A DNA stretch of 8,721 bases from Pseudomonadota bacterium (GCA_009781955.1 WQUT01000080.1:1-8721); one strand, 5' to 3'. Shown: positions 1 through 6,992, counted from the stretch's first letter. A program made the numbers and translations. Notes: a model not told the origin generated them from the sequence alone.

Positions 1-59
1 CCCCCTCGGCCGTCGCCGCAAGCGGCGCCGAGCCACTCCCCCCCTACGGGGGGGAGACG
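1..59 (+). repeat. In-frame palindromic element, G/C-run family, partial copy in queA
   Basis: The segment folds into two adjacent hairpins. CGCCGC (14-19) pairs with GCGGCG (22-27) around an AA loop and is extended by CTCGG (5-9) with CCGAG (28-32). CTCCCCCCC (36-44) pairs with GGGGGGGAG (48-56) around TAC. The order CCCCCTC, hairpin, C-run/G-run hairpin ending GGGGGAGACG matches the right half of the element at 876-998, so this is probably the right half of an element whose left part is outside the window. It is read through in the queA frame, just before the residues YSHLFADKHIADFI. Confidence 0.75.
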
Positions 60-1238
60 TACTCTCACCTGTTTGCAGACAAGCATATCGCTGACTTTAT
101 TTCATACCTGTGCCCCGGGGATGTGGTGGTGTTCAATAATTCGCGGGTTATCCCCGCGCGGTTTATTGCGACCGCCGCGGATGGTGCGGAATACGAAATC
201 ACGCTGCATACAAAAGTTGGCGGCCCCACTTCGCCAAGGCTACGTGGGGCACTCGATTTTGCAGCCGCGACAAGTCGCGGGCAAAATCGGTGGTGGGGAT
301 TCGCAAAGAAATTTCAAAAACTGCGCGTCGGGGAAACCCTGCAAATAAGCGGTTACGAAAACGATGATAAAATAACCGTCATTGAAAAAAACGACGACAG
401 CGGATTGCTGATTCAATTCCCGTTCGGGGACGAAGAATTATTTCGCGTTCTGGATCGGGTCGGCAAGATGCCCCTGCCCCCTTATATGAAGCGAGACCCA
501 GATTCATCCGACCGCGAGCGGTATCAGACGGTATACGCCGACCCATTGGGCAGCATGGCCGCACCGACCGCGGGACTGCACTTTACGCCGGAACTGATTG
601 CCGCAATACACGATGCCGGCGCAGACGTTGTAAACATCACTTTGCACGTTGGCGCGGGAACATGGGCGCCCATGAAATCCGCCGACACCGACGGTCACAA
701 GATGCACAGCGAGTGGGGCGTCATCACATCCGAACAAGCCGACATCATAAACGCCGCGCATGCGCGCGGCGGACGGGTGTTCGCGATCGGCACCACGTCG
801 CTGCGTCTGTTGGAAAGCGCGGCGATTACCCCCACCCAAGAATCACTAAGCGACAAGTTGCCAAGTGATTCTATCCCGCCCCACAAGGGGGCAGGAGCCG
901 CGGAGCGGCCGAGAGGGGGCCCTGGTTCAGATAGCGAACAAGCCCCCCCTCCGGCGTGCGATACAAGCACGCCGCCCCCCCCCAAGATGGGGGAGACGCG
1001 ATGGAACCTGGTCGCTCCATTTTGCGGCGATACGGATATTTTCATCACGCCCGGGTATAAATTCGGGATTGTGGATGTGTTGCTGACCAACTTTCATTTG
1101 CCGAAATCAACGCTCTTTATGCTGGTGGCCGCATTTGCCGGATTGCCGGAAATGAAGGCCGCATACGCGCACGCCATCGCGGAAAACTATCGCTTTTTCA
1201 GTTATGGCGATTGCTGTCTATTATTTAGAAAAGATTAG
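1..1238 (+). CDS. queA: S-adenosylmethionine:tRNA ribosyltransferase-isomerase (QueA), 5' end cut by window edge
   Basis: QueA transfers and isomerises the ribosyl group of S-adenosylmethionine onto preQ1 at position 34 of tRNA, giving epoxyqueuosine, in the cytoplasm. The frame is open from base 3 to the TAG at 1236-1238, giving 411 residues, so the GTG at 123 is internal and the true start lies upstream of the window. Family motifs visible are PGDVVVFNNSRVIPARF, DPLGSMAAPTAGLHFTPEL, LHVGAGTWAPM, GTTSLRLLESAA, GDTDIFITPGYKFG, LLTNFHLPKSTLFMLVAAFAG and YRFFSYGD near the C-terminus. The protein is longer than usual (E. coli QueA is about 356 aa in full) because palindromic DNA elements are inserted in frame around bases 1-59, 223-289 and 841-998. 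The residues they encode are rich in Gly, Pro, Ala and Arg and fall between conserved blocks. The frame and all core motifs after the insertions are intact, so I read the gene as functional. Its usual partner tgt lies on the far side of the CRISPR-Cas block. Confidence 0.95.
   Translation, partial: PSAVAASGAEPLPPYGGETYSHLFADKHIADFISYLCPGDVVVFNNSRVIPARFIATAADGAEYEITLHTKVGGPTSPRLRGALDFAAATSRGQNRWWGFAKKFQKLRVGETLQISGYENDDKITVIEKNDDSGLLIQFPFGDEELFRVLDRVGKMPLPPYMKRDPDSSDRERYQTVYADPLGSMAAPTAGLHFTPELIAAIHDAGADVVNITLHVGAGTWAPMKSADTDGHKMHSEWGVITSEQADIINAAHARGGRVFAIGTTSLRLLESAAITPTQESLSDKLPSDSIPPHKGAGAAERPRGGPGSDSEQAPPPACDTSTPPPPKMGETRWNLVAPFCGDTDIFITPGYKFGIVDVLLTNFHLPKSTLFMLVAAFAGLPEMKAAYAHAIAENYRFFSYGDCCLLFRKD
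223..289 (+). repeat. In-frame palindromic element in queA (small AA-loop hairpins)
   Basis: Two hairpins lie back to back. GCCCCAC (223-229) pairs with GTGGGGC (244-250), with an inner GCC-AA-GGC. CGATTTTGC (254-262) pairs with GCAAAATCG (281-289), enclosing CCGCGAC-AA-GTCGCGG (265-280), a 16-bp stem with one AG bulge. The segment encodes about 23 residues of QueA (VGGPTSPRLRGALDFAAATS and following) between LHTK and NRWWGFAKKFQKLRVGE, where other QueA proteins have no such stretch. The core GCGACAAGTCGC recurs, with one change, at 850-861. Confidence 0.75.
841..870 (+). repeat. Small palindromic element in queA, same family as 254-289
   Basis: AATCACT (841-847) pairs with AGTGATT (864-870), and inside it GCGAC-AA-GTTGC (850-861) forms a second stem with one G-T wobble. 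The plan of variable outer arms around a GCGACAAGTYGC core is shared with 254-289. It is read in frame as part of the extra QueA segment after LESAAITPT. Confidence 0.55.
876..998 (+). repeat. In-frame palindromic element, G/C-run family, full copy in queA
   Basis: The left half has CCCC-ACAA-GGGG (879-890), GCCGC-GGA-GCGGC (897-909) and GAGGGGG (913-919). The right half mirrors it with CCCCCTC (945-951), CGGCGTGC-loop-GCACGCCG (952-974, loop GATACAA) and a C-run/G-run hairpin (975-993) followed by AGACG. The halves are therefore an imperfect inverted repeat of hairpins around a 25-nt centre. The element is translated as a Pro/Gly/Ala-rich insert in QueA between LESAA and the block beginning GDTDIFITPGY. 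The right half matches 1-59, and the reverse complement of the tgt copy shares the GATACAAG loop. Confidence 0.8.
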
Positions 1239-1268
1239 TTTCACAAATTTTATACAAGCATTGTTCCG

Positions 1269-1767
1269 GTTGCGGCTGGACATTTAATCCCTATGCGTTA
1301 TAATCATGGCGTCCATCTGCACGCCAATCAGCTTGTTGCGGCTGGACATTTAATCCCTATGCGTTATAATGAATTTACCTACCATTGAGAGCTCTGTTGA
1401 GTTGCGGCTGGACATTTAATCCCTATGCGTTATAATGCTGTGCCTGATAATCCATAGCGGGCAAATGTTGCGGCTGGACATTTAATCCCTATGCGTTATA
1501 ATTGGCGATATGGAATGATAGATTGCTCTCCCGGTTGCGGCTGGACATTTAATCCCTATGCGTTATAATCTTTGCGTATGTCCCTTACGGAACCCACCAG
1601 TTGCGGCTGGACATTTAATCCCTATGCGTTATAATGGCGTTCATCCGAAGTCCAGCGCGGCGGCAGTTGCGGCTGGACATTTAATCCCTATGCGTTATAA
1701 TCTCCGGCATAGATGTAACCTGGACTATTGCGTTGCGGCTGGACATTTAATCCCTATGCGTTATAAT
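1269..1767 (+). CRISPR. Type II-C CRISPR array, 8 repeats and 7 spacers
   Basis: Eight copies of a 36-bp repeat start at 1269, 1335, 1401, 1467, 1534, 1600, 1666 and 1732. Each begins GTTGCGGCTGGACA and ends CCCTATGCGTTATAAT, and by eye all eight are identical, including the last. Spacers are 30 bp, except the fourth (1503-1533), which is 31 bp. All spacers differ, and I saw no match to elsewhere in the window, though this is not a search. The orientation of crRNA is fixed as + by two facts: the anti-repeat at 7056-7075 is complementary to this strand, and the repeat ends in a TATAAT box pointing right. The first repeat lies only 30 nt after the queA stop codon. The last repeat runs directly into a hairpin terminator. 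Confidence 0.99.
1277..1304 (+). promoter_or_regulatory. Promoter embedded in each CRISPR repeat (first copy shown)
   Basis: Repeat positions 9-14 are TGGACA (consensus TTGACA, one mismatch) and positions 31-36 are a perfect TATAAT, 16 nt apart. Because TATAAT is the last hexamer of the repeat, transcription should begin about 6-8 nt into each spacer, giving guides of roughly 22-24 nt followed by repeat. Repeat-embedded promoters are established for N. meningitidis and C. jejuni type II-C arrays. Here the match to the sigma70 consensus is close. The same element recurs in all eight repeats. Confidence 0.85.
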
Positions 1768-1819
1768 ACGCCGGTAAAAACCCCTTGATTTTCAAGGGGT
1801 TTTTACCGGCGTATTATAA
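1761..1819 (+). terminator. Array-terminating hairpin, 28-bp perfect stem fused to last repeat
   Basis: Bases 1761-1788 are the exact reverse complement of 1792-1819, with a TTT loop (1789-1791). The inner part reads AAAAA-CCCCTTGA-TTT-TCAAGGGG-TTTTT, a classic bidirectional intrinsic terminator, so it should stop crRNA transcripts from the left. The outer stem includes the last seven bases of repeat 8 (TTATAAT), that is, the -10 box of the terminal repeat promoter. A transcript from that last promoter would contain almost only the terminator. Confidence 0.9.
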
Positions 1820-2005
1820 TAAAAATGGTTAAATTTATTGCGAAAACGATTCGTTTTAATCTATTTTTTTCTATAATTTATTTACTCTAAGCCCGGTTTT
1901 TATAAAATAAATTTTAATTTTTGCTTAAACACATTCTAAGTTCACTACTATATTTTACTAAAAATACACTTGACAAATAATATATGCGGTGTATTATTAT
2001 ATTAA
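1820..2005. other. AT-rich intergenic region between array and cas1, candidate leader
   Basis: No ORF is convincing here. The region is strongly AT-rich and holds a perfect 15-bp palindrome at 1843-1857 (AAAACGA-T-TCGTTTT), a possible protein-binding site, and the cas1 promoter at its right end. As only 30 nt separate queA from the first repeat, this side is the only one with room for a conventional leader or adaptation-related sequence. That role is an inference. Confidence 0.45.
1970..1997 (+). promoter_or_regulatory. cas1-cas2 promoter, predicted leaderless
   Basis: A perfect TTGACA (1970-1975), a 16-nt spacer and TATTAT (1992-1997, one mismatch) lie directly before cas1. The expected start falls around 2004-2006, at or next to the ATG at 2006. 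No Shine-Dalgarno sequence is present between the -10 box and the start codon, so cas1 is probably translated from a leaderless mRNA. Confidence 0.7.
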
Positions 2006-2914
2006 ATGATGAACATAATTGAAGTTTTCAACGATAATCGTGAAATATCTGTTTACCGCGGATTTTTACGCATCAAGTCCGGCGGAGAAATCTTATCGGA
2101 CGTGCCGCTGGACGATATTGGCGCGGTAATGGCGACGGGGCGGGCGATTGTCTGGACCAACAATGCCTTGTCGCGGCTTTGCGACGAAGGCATTCCGGTC
2201 ATAATAGTTGGCGATAACTATCATCCGAATGGAATATTGCTTTCTTTCGTCGGGCAACAAAGACAAACGGAAATTCAGCAGGCCCAAATCGCGTTGTCAA
2301 AACCAATTCAAAAGCAACTATGGGCGACAATCGTTCGTGAGAAAATCAAAAACCAATCGCGCGTTTTGGATGCCTTGAATTGCAATAATGGAATCCGGGC
2401 CCTGCCCGATTTAGTCATGTCTGGCGACAAAACAAACGTAGAAGCGCGCGCGGCGCGGGCATATTTTCCGGCCCTATTCGGCGCGGATTTCCTGCGCCAG
2501 CCCACAAGGCCTGGAATTAATGCCTTTCTGAACTATGGCTATGCCGTGCTCCGCGGGACTTTGGCGCGAATGGTTGTCGCCGCCGGGCTGAACCCCTCGC
2601 TTGGGCTGCAGCATCATAACATGCTGAACCCATTCTGTTTGGTAGATGATGTGATAGAGCCTTACCGCCCGCTGGTTGACATGCTGGTTTGGCAATTGTT
2701 CGCCGGGACAGACAATCCCGACCGTATTCTGGGACCGGATGAGAAGAAAGTGCTGGCCGGGTGCGTCCACTGGGAGCTGCCTAATCAAACCGGCGGAAAT
2801 TCACCGCTTTACATGATTATGCAGCGCGACATATGGAACCTGGTTCAATCAATAAAAGAAAAGAAGAACTTGCTGAGCTACACCCAAACTATGGTGAACA
2901 AAGATGTTTTCTAA
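2006..2914 (+). CDS. cas1: CRISPR-associated endonuclease Cas1, type II
   Basis: Cas1 is the integrase subunit that, with Cas2, inserts new spacers into the array. The 302-residue protein has the expected length for type II Cas1. The catalytic residues are visible: Glu146 in DKTNVEARAARAYFPALFG, the His pair 203-204 in GLQHHNMLNPF, and acidic residues in DDVIEPYRPLVD (Glu218, Asp225). The N-terminal beta domain covers about residues 1-90 and the helical catalytic domain the rest. Two ATGs stand in tandem at 2006 and 2009; the first is chosen because it lies exactly where the promoter predicts a transcript start. The gene overlaps cas2 by 11 bp, so the two are co-transcribed and probably translationally coupled. 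Its base composition is intermediate between queA/tgt and cas9. Confidence 0.97.
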   Translation: MMNIIEVFNDNREISVYRGFLRIKSGGEILSDVPLDDIGAVMATGRAIVWTNNALSRLCDEGIPVIIVGDNYHPNGILLSFVGQQRQTEIQQAQIALSKPIQKQLWATIVREKIKNQSRVLDALNCNNGIRALPDLVMSGDKTNVEARAARAYFPALFGADFLRQPTRPGINAFLNYGYAVLRGTLARMVVAAGLNPSLGLQHHNMLNPFCLVDDVIEPYRPLVDMLVWQLFAGTDNPDRILGPDEKKVLAGCVHWELPNQTGGNSPLYMIMQRDIWNLVQSIKEKKNLLSYTQTMVNKDVF

Positions 2915-3242
2915 GGCCCAAGGATTGAAATATATGTGGATGATGGTGATGTTTGATTTGCCGACGGAAACAAAGAGAGATCGCCACGAGGCGTCGCGAT
3001 TCCGCAATTTCTTGTTGGACGCCGGATTTTCTATGGCGCAGTTCTCGGTTTACATGCGCTTTACCGGCACGCGCGAGAACTCGCAAAAATATGTGCGAAT
3101 GGTAAAGAACAATAACCCAACGACCGGCGATGTTAATATACTGTTTTTTACAGACACACAGTTCGGGGACATAATACATCTGGACAAGACCGCGGGGCCG
3201 GCGCGTCTGGCCGAAATGCCAAACCAGTTGATGTTATTTTAA
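2904..3242 (+). CDS. cas2: CRISPR-associated protein Cas2, type II
   Basis: Cas2 is the structural dimer in the Cas1-Cas2 spacer integration complex. The 112-residue protein has the ferredoxin-like start typical of type II Cas2, MWMMVMFDLPTET (residues 11-23), with Asp18 at the usual acidic position, followed by RFRNFLLDAGFSMAQFSVYM and a C-terminal GDVNILFFTDTQFGDI block. The start at 2904 lies inside the end of cas1; the ATGs at residues 11 and 13 are alternatives, but a short N-terminal extension is common in type II-C Cas2. No strong ribosome site is seen, only GGTGA about 10 nt upstream, which fits translation coupled to cas1. The stop codon at 3240-3242 overlaps the tail of the convergent cas9. 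Confidence 0.95.
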   Translation: MFSKAQGLKYMWMMVMFDLPTETKRDRHEASRFRNFLLDAGFSMAQFSVYMRFTGTRENSQKYVRMVKNNNPTTGDVNILFFTDTQFGDIIHLDKTAGPARLAEMPNQLMLF

Positions 3243-6200
3243 TTCTCCCAGGGGAGATATTGTTACCTTTCTTACGTTTGCCGCTTTTAACGTCGTAGCA
3301 CTTGCCTGCCAAGCCTTTGTATCTCCATCCTGTTGCGCTACGTGAATTGGGGTAAGGTATACGTTATATCCACTGGCTTTTTTTACACGGAATAAAATGT
3401 CAGCATCTTCATTGTCGCCGATTTGAGATTCCACCCATTCCTTCATATTAGGCAGAATTGATTTGTCACCTTTCTTAAATGTTGCACGCACGATATCCCC
3501 GATTCTCAACCTCATAATAAATTTTGAGCTAGGCTCTGAATCACACCAAAAGAATCTACCACGCCGCTGAAGGGCCCACCAGTTTGACATAACTTCTACA
3601 TTCCATTTTTCCCTGCCATTTTTTCCGGTTTCGTAAATCTCTGCCGCATAGTTTCCTTCGCTGGCAAGCCATTTGAAAACTTTGTCTTTTGCTATGGATT
3701 CACATAGCGTTTTGATATTGTCTTCATTTTTCGGATTTTTCTTATATTCTGCATAGGCGGATATATATCTTGCCTTGAGATTTCTGTATTCTAAATGCTT
3801 TTTATTGAATACAGGAACCATAGAATCAAATGAGGATACCTCTATTTTATTTTTCTTGCCGTCAAAATGCTTTAACTTCAATTGTAATTCTCTCTTATTA
3901 TTAAGGAATGTATCCGCCAAGCCGAAAGCAGTGTCCTTTGTAACGCCAGAAAAACTGATTTGTTCCAGACTGCGCCCATTTGGGAAAGTTTCTGTTGGCT
4001 TATTTTCTGATTCCAATGCTTGCTTTAATTTATCCGGAGACTGTTTTTCAGAAATAATTATGTTCTTCATTTTTGCTTTAAGCTTCCCCATATCAAACCC
4101 ATCAAACGGGATTTTGAACTTGCCGTTATTTTTTATTAATCTTTTGCGCGTTTGATTCAAAGTCTCTTTTTCAGCCTCGTCATCATGCGCAAGGTTATAG
4201 CGCCTGTTTTCCAATTCAATTTCATTGGCCATAGAGTTTATGTCATTCGCCATTGAATTATTCATGCATGCAATAACAAATGCGTCCAAGGCATGATGGT
4301 AATGGTTGCTGCGATCTTTCTTGCGCGAAGATATTTTATAAAAATCATTGTCAGAAAGTTTTGCCAGTTCTGATTCCACATCATCGTTTAGCAACTTTTT
4401 AGCGGCTTTGGATTCATCTTTTCCTTTGCTGGCCATATTGTATTTATCCGAATCCGGCCCGGCCATAAGTTTCTCTTTTATCTTTTCCGCCATCAAATCG
4501 CGCTGCCACTTTTGTATATTCCAATACATATAATCCATCGGCAATGTCTCGTTAACCCCCCAGACAGATTTGAACAAATCGGTCAAGGCGCCGTTGCTGG
4601 CAAGCACTTTCGGGGTGCGATGCCCTTTCTCTGCGCCGCGCGTAAAGCCAGAGCATATATAAGACAGGTAATCCCGCGCCAATTTCGACATATACCGCGT
4701 ATCGTTCAAATCGCGCGACTTGAACCCACGGTTCTGGCACTTCTCTTCCGCACCCGGTTCAAAACGCCACGCAAGTGAGAAAAATTTGAACTCTTTCTCT
4801 TTATCCTTTTTCTTAGCTTTCTTGGCCGATGCATCATATTTAGTTTTCTTGCTACGCCGCGCTTCATTTATCTTATCCAGTTCTTCGGCCCAAAATTTCG
4901 CGCGCGCCAATTGGCGTTCGGAAAGATACTGTGCCGGTGTCCGATCGCCTTTGGCGCGATTAGAGACAGCCTTGGTCAATATTTTGTTGCACCAGGTGTC
5001 ATCTCCGCCAAGCGCGCGTGGGATTATATGGTCTATCTCGTATTCGGAAGTCAAAGCGGCTACTAACGGTATTGTCGGCATTTCTGAATCATTGTAATAA
5101 TCATACCTTTTTTTGGCGTCAAATGGATTCAGGTTGAACCAAACCCTGTATTTCTCCATGTCCGTGGCGGTCGGTTCATAATCGGCATCGCCCTTTGCTT
5201 CTTTTATGGCCAAACGCGCGCGCATATTCATGTCTTCGTTTTGCGATTGTTTTCGCCTGTATTCGGCATACGCCTTTTGCCCCATTTTCAAATCGCGCGC
5301 CATTTCAATATTTATTTCACTGGGATGACCGTTGTATTTTTTTATCAGTTCATTAACTATCAAGCGTATTTGGTTAAGCCCAATATGAACCGTAACATTA
5401 CCGATCTTTCCATTGGTCAAAGATTCAGGAAATAGAATTTGATAAGGTGGCAGTTGCGCGGGCGGATTATATCCGCCGACCAGGTAAGGACGCAAAGCTG
5501 AATGAGAGCCAAATATTTCTGCGGCCGCTTCATCGTATCTTTTTCCCTGCCTAATAAGCGGCAAAATCTTGCCGATGGCTTCGCCAGAAAGCTCTCCGTA
5601 TCCTTTCGGCAACTTCAGCTTTAATAATTTTTTCATCAGAGAATCATCGGTAATTCCCATGTCCTGACGTATAAATCTTTCGGTTTCTGACCTGGACTCA
5701 TAATAAGCGGTCAGCTTTTCAATAACTTTATAGTTATCAGCGTTGGGGTTCCATTTTGCACCAAGCAGTTTTGACATGACCAAATTAGTCTTGTTGCAAA
5801 GCAAGCCCTTGCGGCCGCCTTCTTCCAGATTGAATCTCGGACGATCCGGATTGAATTCAGCATCATCGGGACGGCCGGAAACCACGTGGTATATGAGGTC
5901 AAATGAAACTTTGTCGGCGGCGTCAGCCACGTCGCCAAACTTAGCCGGATCGTTTAATAAGTTAAAGACGGCATCGCGCTGACCTTCGGAAAGTGATCCG
6001 CCGCCAATCTTTAAATTGTTAATATCTTGCCAGATGCGGAATTCTTGATACAAAGGCTGGCATTTTGCGATTCTATCCCTTCCGGTAAATTTACATTTCC
6101 CAGGTTCTTTTTGCTTTAAGGGCCGTTGGTAATAAATTACTTTATCTTGCAGTTGAGTTTTTAATTCATCAGTTAACTCCGAGTGAAATCTTTTTTGCAT

Positions 6201-6926
6201 ATCCCAAATATAATTGAACTCTTCAATATACAGCTGTCGGCTTGGAAACCCGTCCATAAAACCGCTTTGATCGCCGCTGCCGTCTTCTTTTTTGAGCCCC
6301 TTGAAACTGAGTTTTTTCCCTTCTTGTTGCCGAGCGTATAAATACTGCCCCAGCGTCTTGTAATCGGCGGAAAGAATTTCTCCGCGCAATTTATCAATCC
6401 TGGCATTTACTGATTTGGCCTCTTTTTCTGTTTCCGTAGCATCTGCCGTATCTTTTGAGTTCTTCGCATCTCTGTCTGCATGGTTATCTATGTCCTGGTC
6501 TTTCTTGCCGGAAAATCCGCGATGTTTGGAAAGATGCCAAAATACGCGCCCAAGTTCATACAAACTGACTTCTTCGCGACTTGCCTTGTCGCGCAAATAA
6601 TATGGATCCGTCAATCCACTATTGCCTTTTTCAGGATCCAAAAGATATTTTAGCTCTTTTTCATCTTTTGGTAAAAACCCATTTCCTTGTAGAATTTTCA
6701 ATAGTTTTTCGCGGCGTTCTATTTTTCTGTCAAATTGAACTCGCATCTGGGCGGCAGATGAACGTTTTGCCGCATTGCTGATTTCCTTTTTCTGATCGTC
6801 GCGGCCGTCGGGAAATATCCGCACGCCCAGGTCAAGCAGGCCGATTATGTTGTCGTTGTCATCCAATTCCACCGCCGCCCAGCCGAGCGATGTAGAGCCC
6901 AGGTCCAGTCCAAGTTTGTATTTCAT
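3234..6926 (-). CDS. cas9: CRISPR-associated endonuclease Cas9, type II-C
   Basis: Cas9 is the RNA-guided DNA endonuclease that cuts target DNA using crRNA and tracrRNA. The 1230-residue protein shows RuvC-I at the N-terminus (LGLDLGSTSLGWA, Asp8), an Arg/Lys-rich bridge helix at about 54-78, a helical recognition lobe to about 500, RuvC-II (EINIEMARDL, Glu541), HNH (YEIDHIIPRALGGD, Asp632 and His633, with CNKIL Asn647 and SNRAKGDRTP), RuvC-III (HYHHALDAFVIA, His878 and Asp881) and a C-terminal PAM-interacting region. All nuclease residues are present, so it should be active. It is longer than N. meningitidis Cas9 (1082 aa) but within the type II-C range. A lysine-rich stretch (about 692-715) lies between HNH and RuvC-III. 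The gene is AT-richer than queA and tgt. It stands alone on the minus strand and converges on cas2; no csn2 or cas4 is present. Confidence 0.98.
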   Translation of the reverse strand: MKYKLGLDLGSTSLGWAAVELDDNDNIIGLLDLGVRIFPDGRDDQKKEISNAAKRSSAAQMRVQFDRKIERREKLLKILQGNGFLPKDEKELKYLLDPEKGNSGLTDPYYLRDKASREEVSLYELGRVFWHLSKHRGFSGKKDQDIDNHADRDAKNSKDTADATETEKEAKSVNARIDKLRGEILSADYKTLGQYLYARQQEGKKLSFKGLKKEDGSGDQSGFMDGFPSRQLYIEEFNYIWDMQKRFHSELTDELKTQLQDKVIYYQRPLKQKEPGKCKFTGRDRIAKCQPLYQEFRIWQDINNLKIGGGSLSEGQRDAVFNLLNDPAKFGDVADAADKVSFDLIYHVVSGRPDDAEFNPDRPRFNLEEGGRKGLLCNKTNLVMSKLLGAKWNPNADNYKVIEKLTAYYESRSETERFIRQDMGITDDSLMKKLLKLKLPKGYGELSGEAIGKILPLIRQGKRYDEAAAEIFGSHSALRPYLVGGYNPPAQLPPYQILFPESLTNGKIGNVTVHIGLNQIRLIVNELIKKYNGHPSEINIEMARDLKMGQKAYAEYRRKQSQNEDMNMRARLAIKEAKGDADYEPTATDMEKYRVWFNLNPFDAKKRYDYYNDSEMPTIPLVAALTSEYEIDHIIPRALGGDDTWCNKILTKAVSNRAKGDRTPAQYLSERQLARAKFWAEELDKINEARRSKKTKYDASAKKAKKKDKEKEFKFFSLAWRFEPGAEEKCQNRGFKSRDLNDTRYMSKLARDYLSYICSGFTRGAEKGHRTPKVLASNGALTDLFKSVWGVNETLPMDYMYWNIQKWQRDLMAEKIKEKLMAGPDSDKYNMASKGKDESKAAKKLLNDDVESELAKLSDNDFYKISSRKKDRSNHYHHALDAFVIACMNNSMANDINSMANEIELENRRYNLAHDDEAEKETLNQTRKRLIKNNGKFKIPFDGFDMGKLKAKMKNIIISEKQSPDKLKQALESENKPTETFPNGRSLEQISFSGVTKDTAFGLADTFLNNKRELQLKLKHFDGKKNKIEVSSFDSMVPVFNKKHLEYRNLKARYISAYAEYKKNPKNEDNIKTLCESIAKDKVFKWLASEGNYAAEIYETGKNGREKWNVEVMSNWWALQRRGRFFWCDSEPSSKFIMRLRIGDIVRATFKKGDKSILPNMKEWVESQIGDNEDADILFRVKKASGYNVYLTPIHVAQQDGDTKAWQASATTLKAANVRKVTISPLGELK

Positions 6927-6933
6927 GCCGACA

Positions 6934-6941
6934 CCTTCCTT
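6934..6941 (-). promoter_or_regulatory. cas9 ribosome binding site
   Basis: On the minus strand AAGGAAGG lies 7 nt before the cas9 ATG (6924-6926). It supports this start codon and contrasts with cas1 and tgt, which have no such site. Confidence 0.75.
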
Positions 6942-6956
6942 TATTACTTAACTACA

Positions 6957-6984
6957 AGTTTACAGACATTTATTTATAAATCAA
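6957..6984 (-). promoter_or_regulatory. Candidate cas9 promoter
   Basis: On the minus strand TTGATT (complement of 6979-6984), a 16-nt gap and TAAACT (complement of 6957-6962) could drive cas9, giving a leader of about 25 nt that includes the ribosome site. The -10 match is weak (4 of 6), so this is tentative. It lies back to back with the tracrRNA promoter. Confidence 0.3.
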
Positions 6985-6992
6985 ATTTTAAT

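Noticed and set aside
123..1238. queA starting at the GTG at 123
   Set aside because: The frame is open to base 3, and the residues before 123 (HIADFISYLCPGD) match the conserved QueA N-terminal part, so 123 is internal.
1..1238. queA as a pseudogene because of odd inserts
   Set aside because: All inserts keep the frame, no stop interrupts it, and every core motif to FFSYGD is intact.
1558..1788. 76-aa repetitive ORF across the array
   Set aside because: It is the CRISPR repeat translated, with VAAGHLIPMRYN recurring; it has no coding support.
1811..1819. Minus-strand promoter using the mirrored TATAAT in the right arm of the hairpin
   Set aside because: No acceptable -35 hexamer is found 15-19 nt upstream on that strand.
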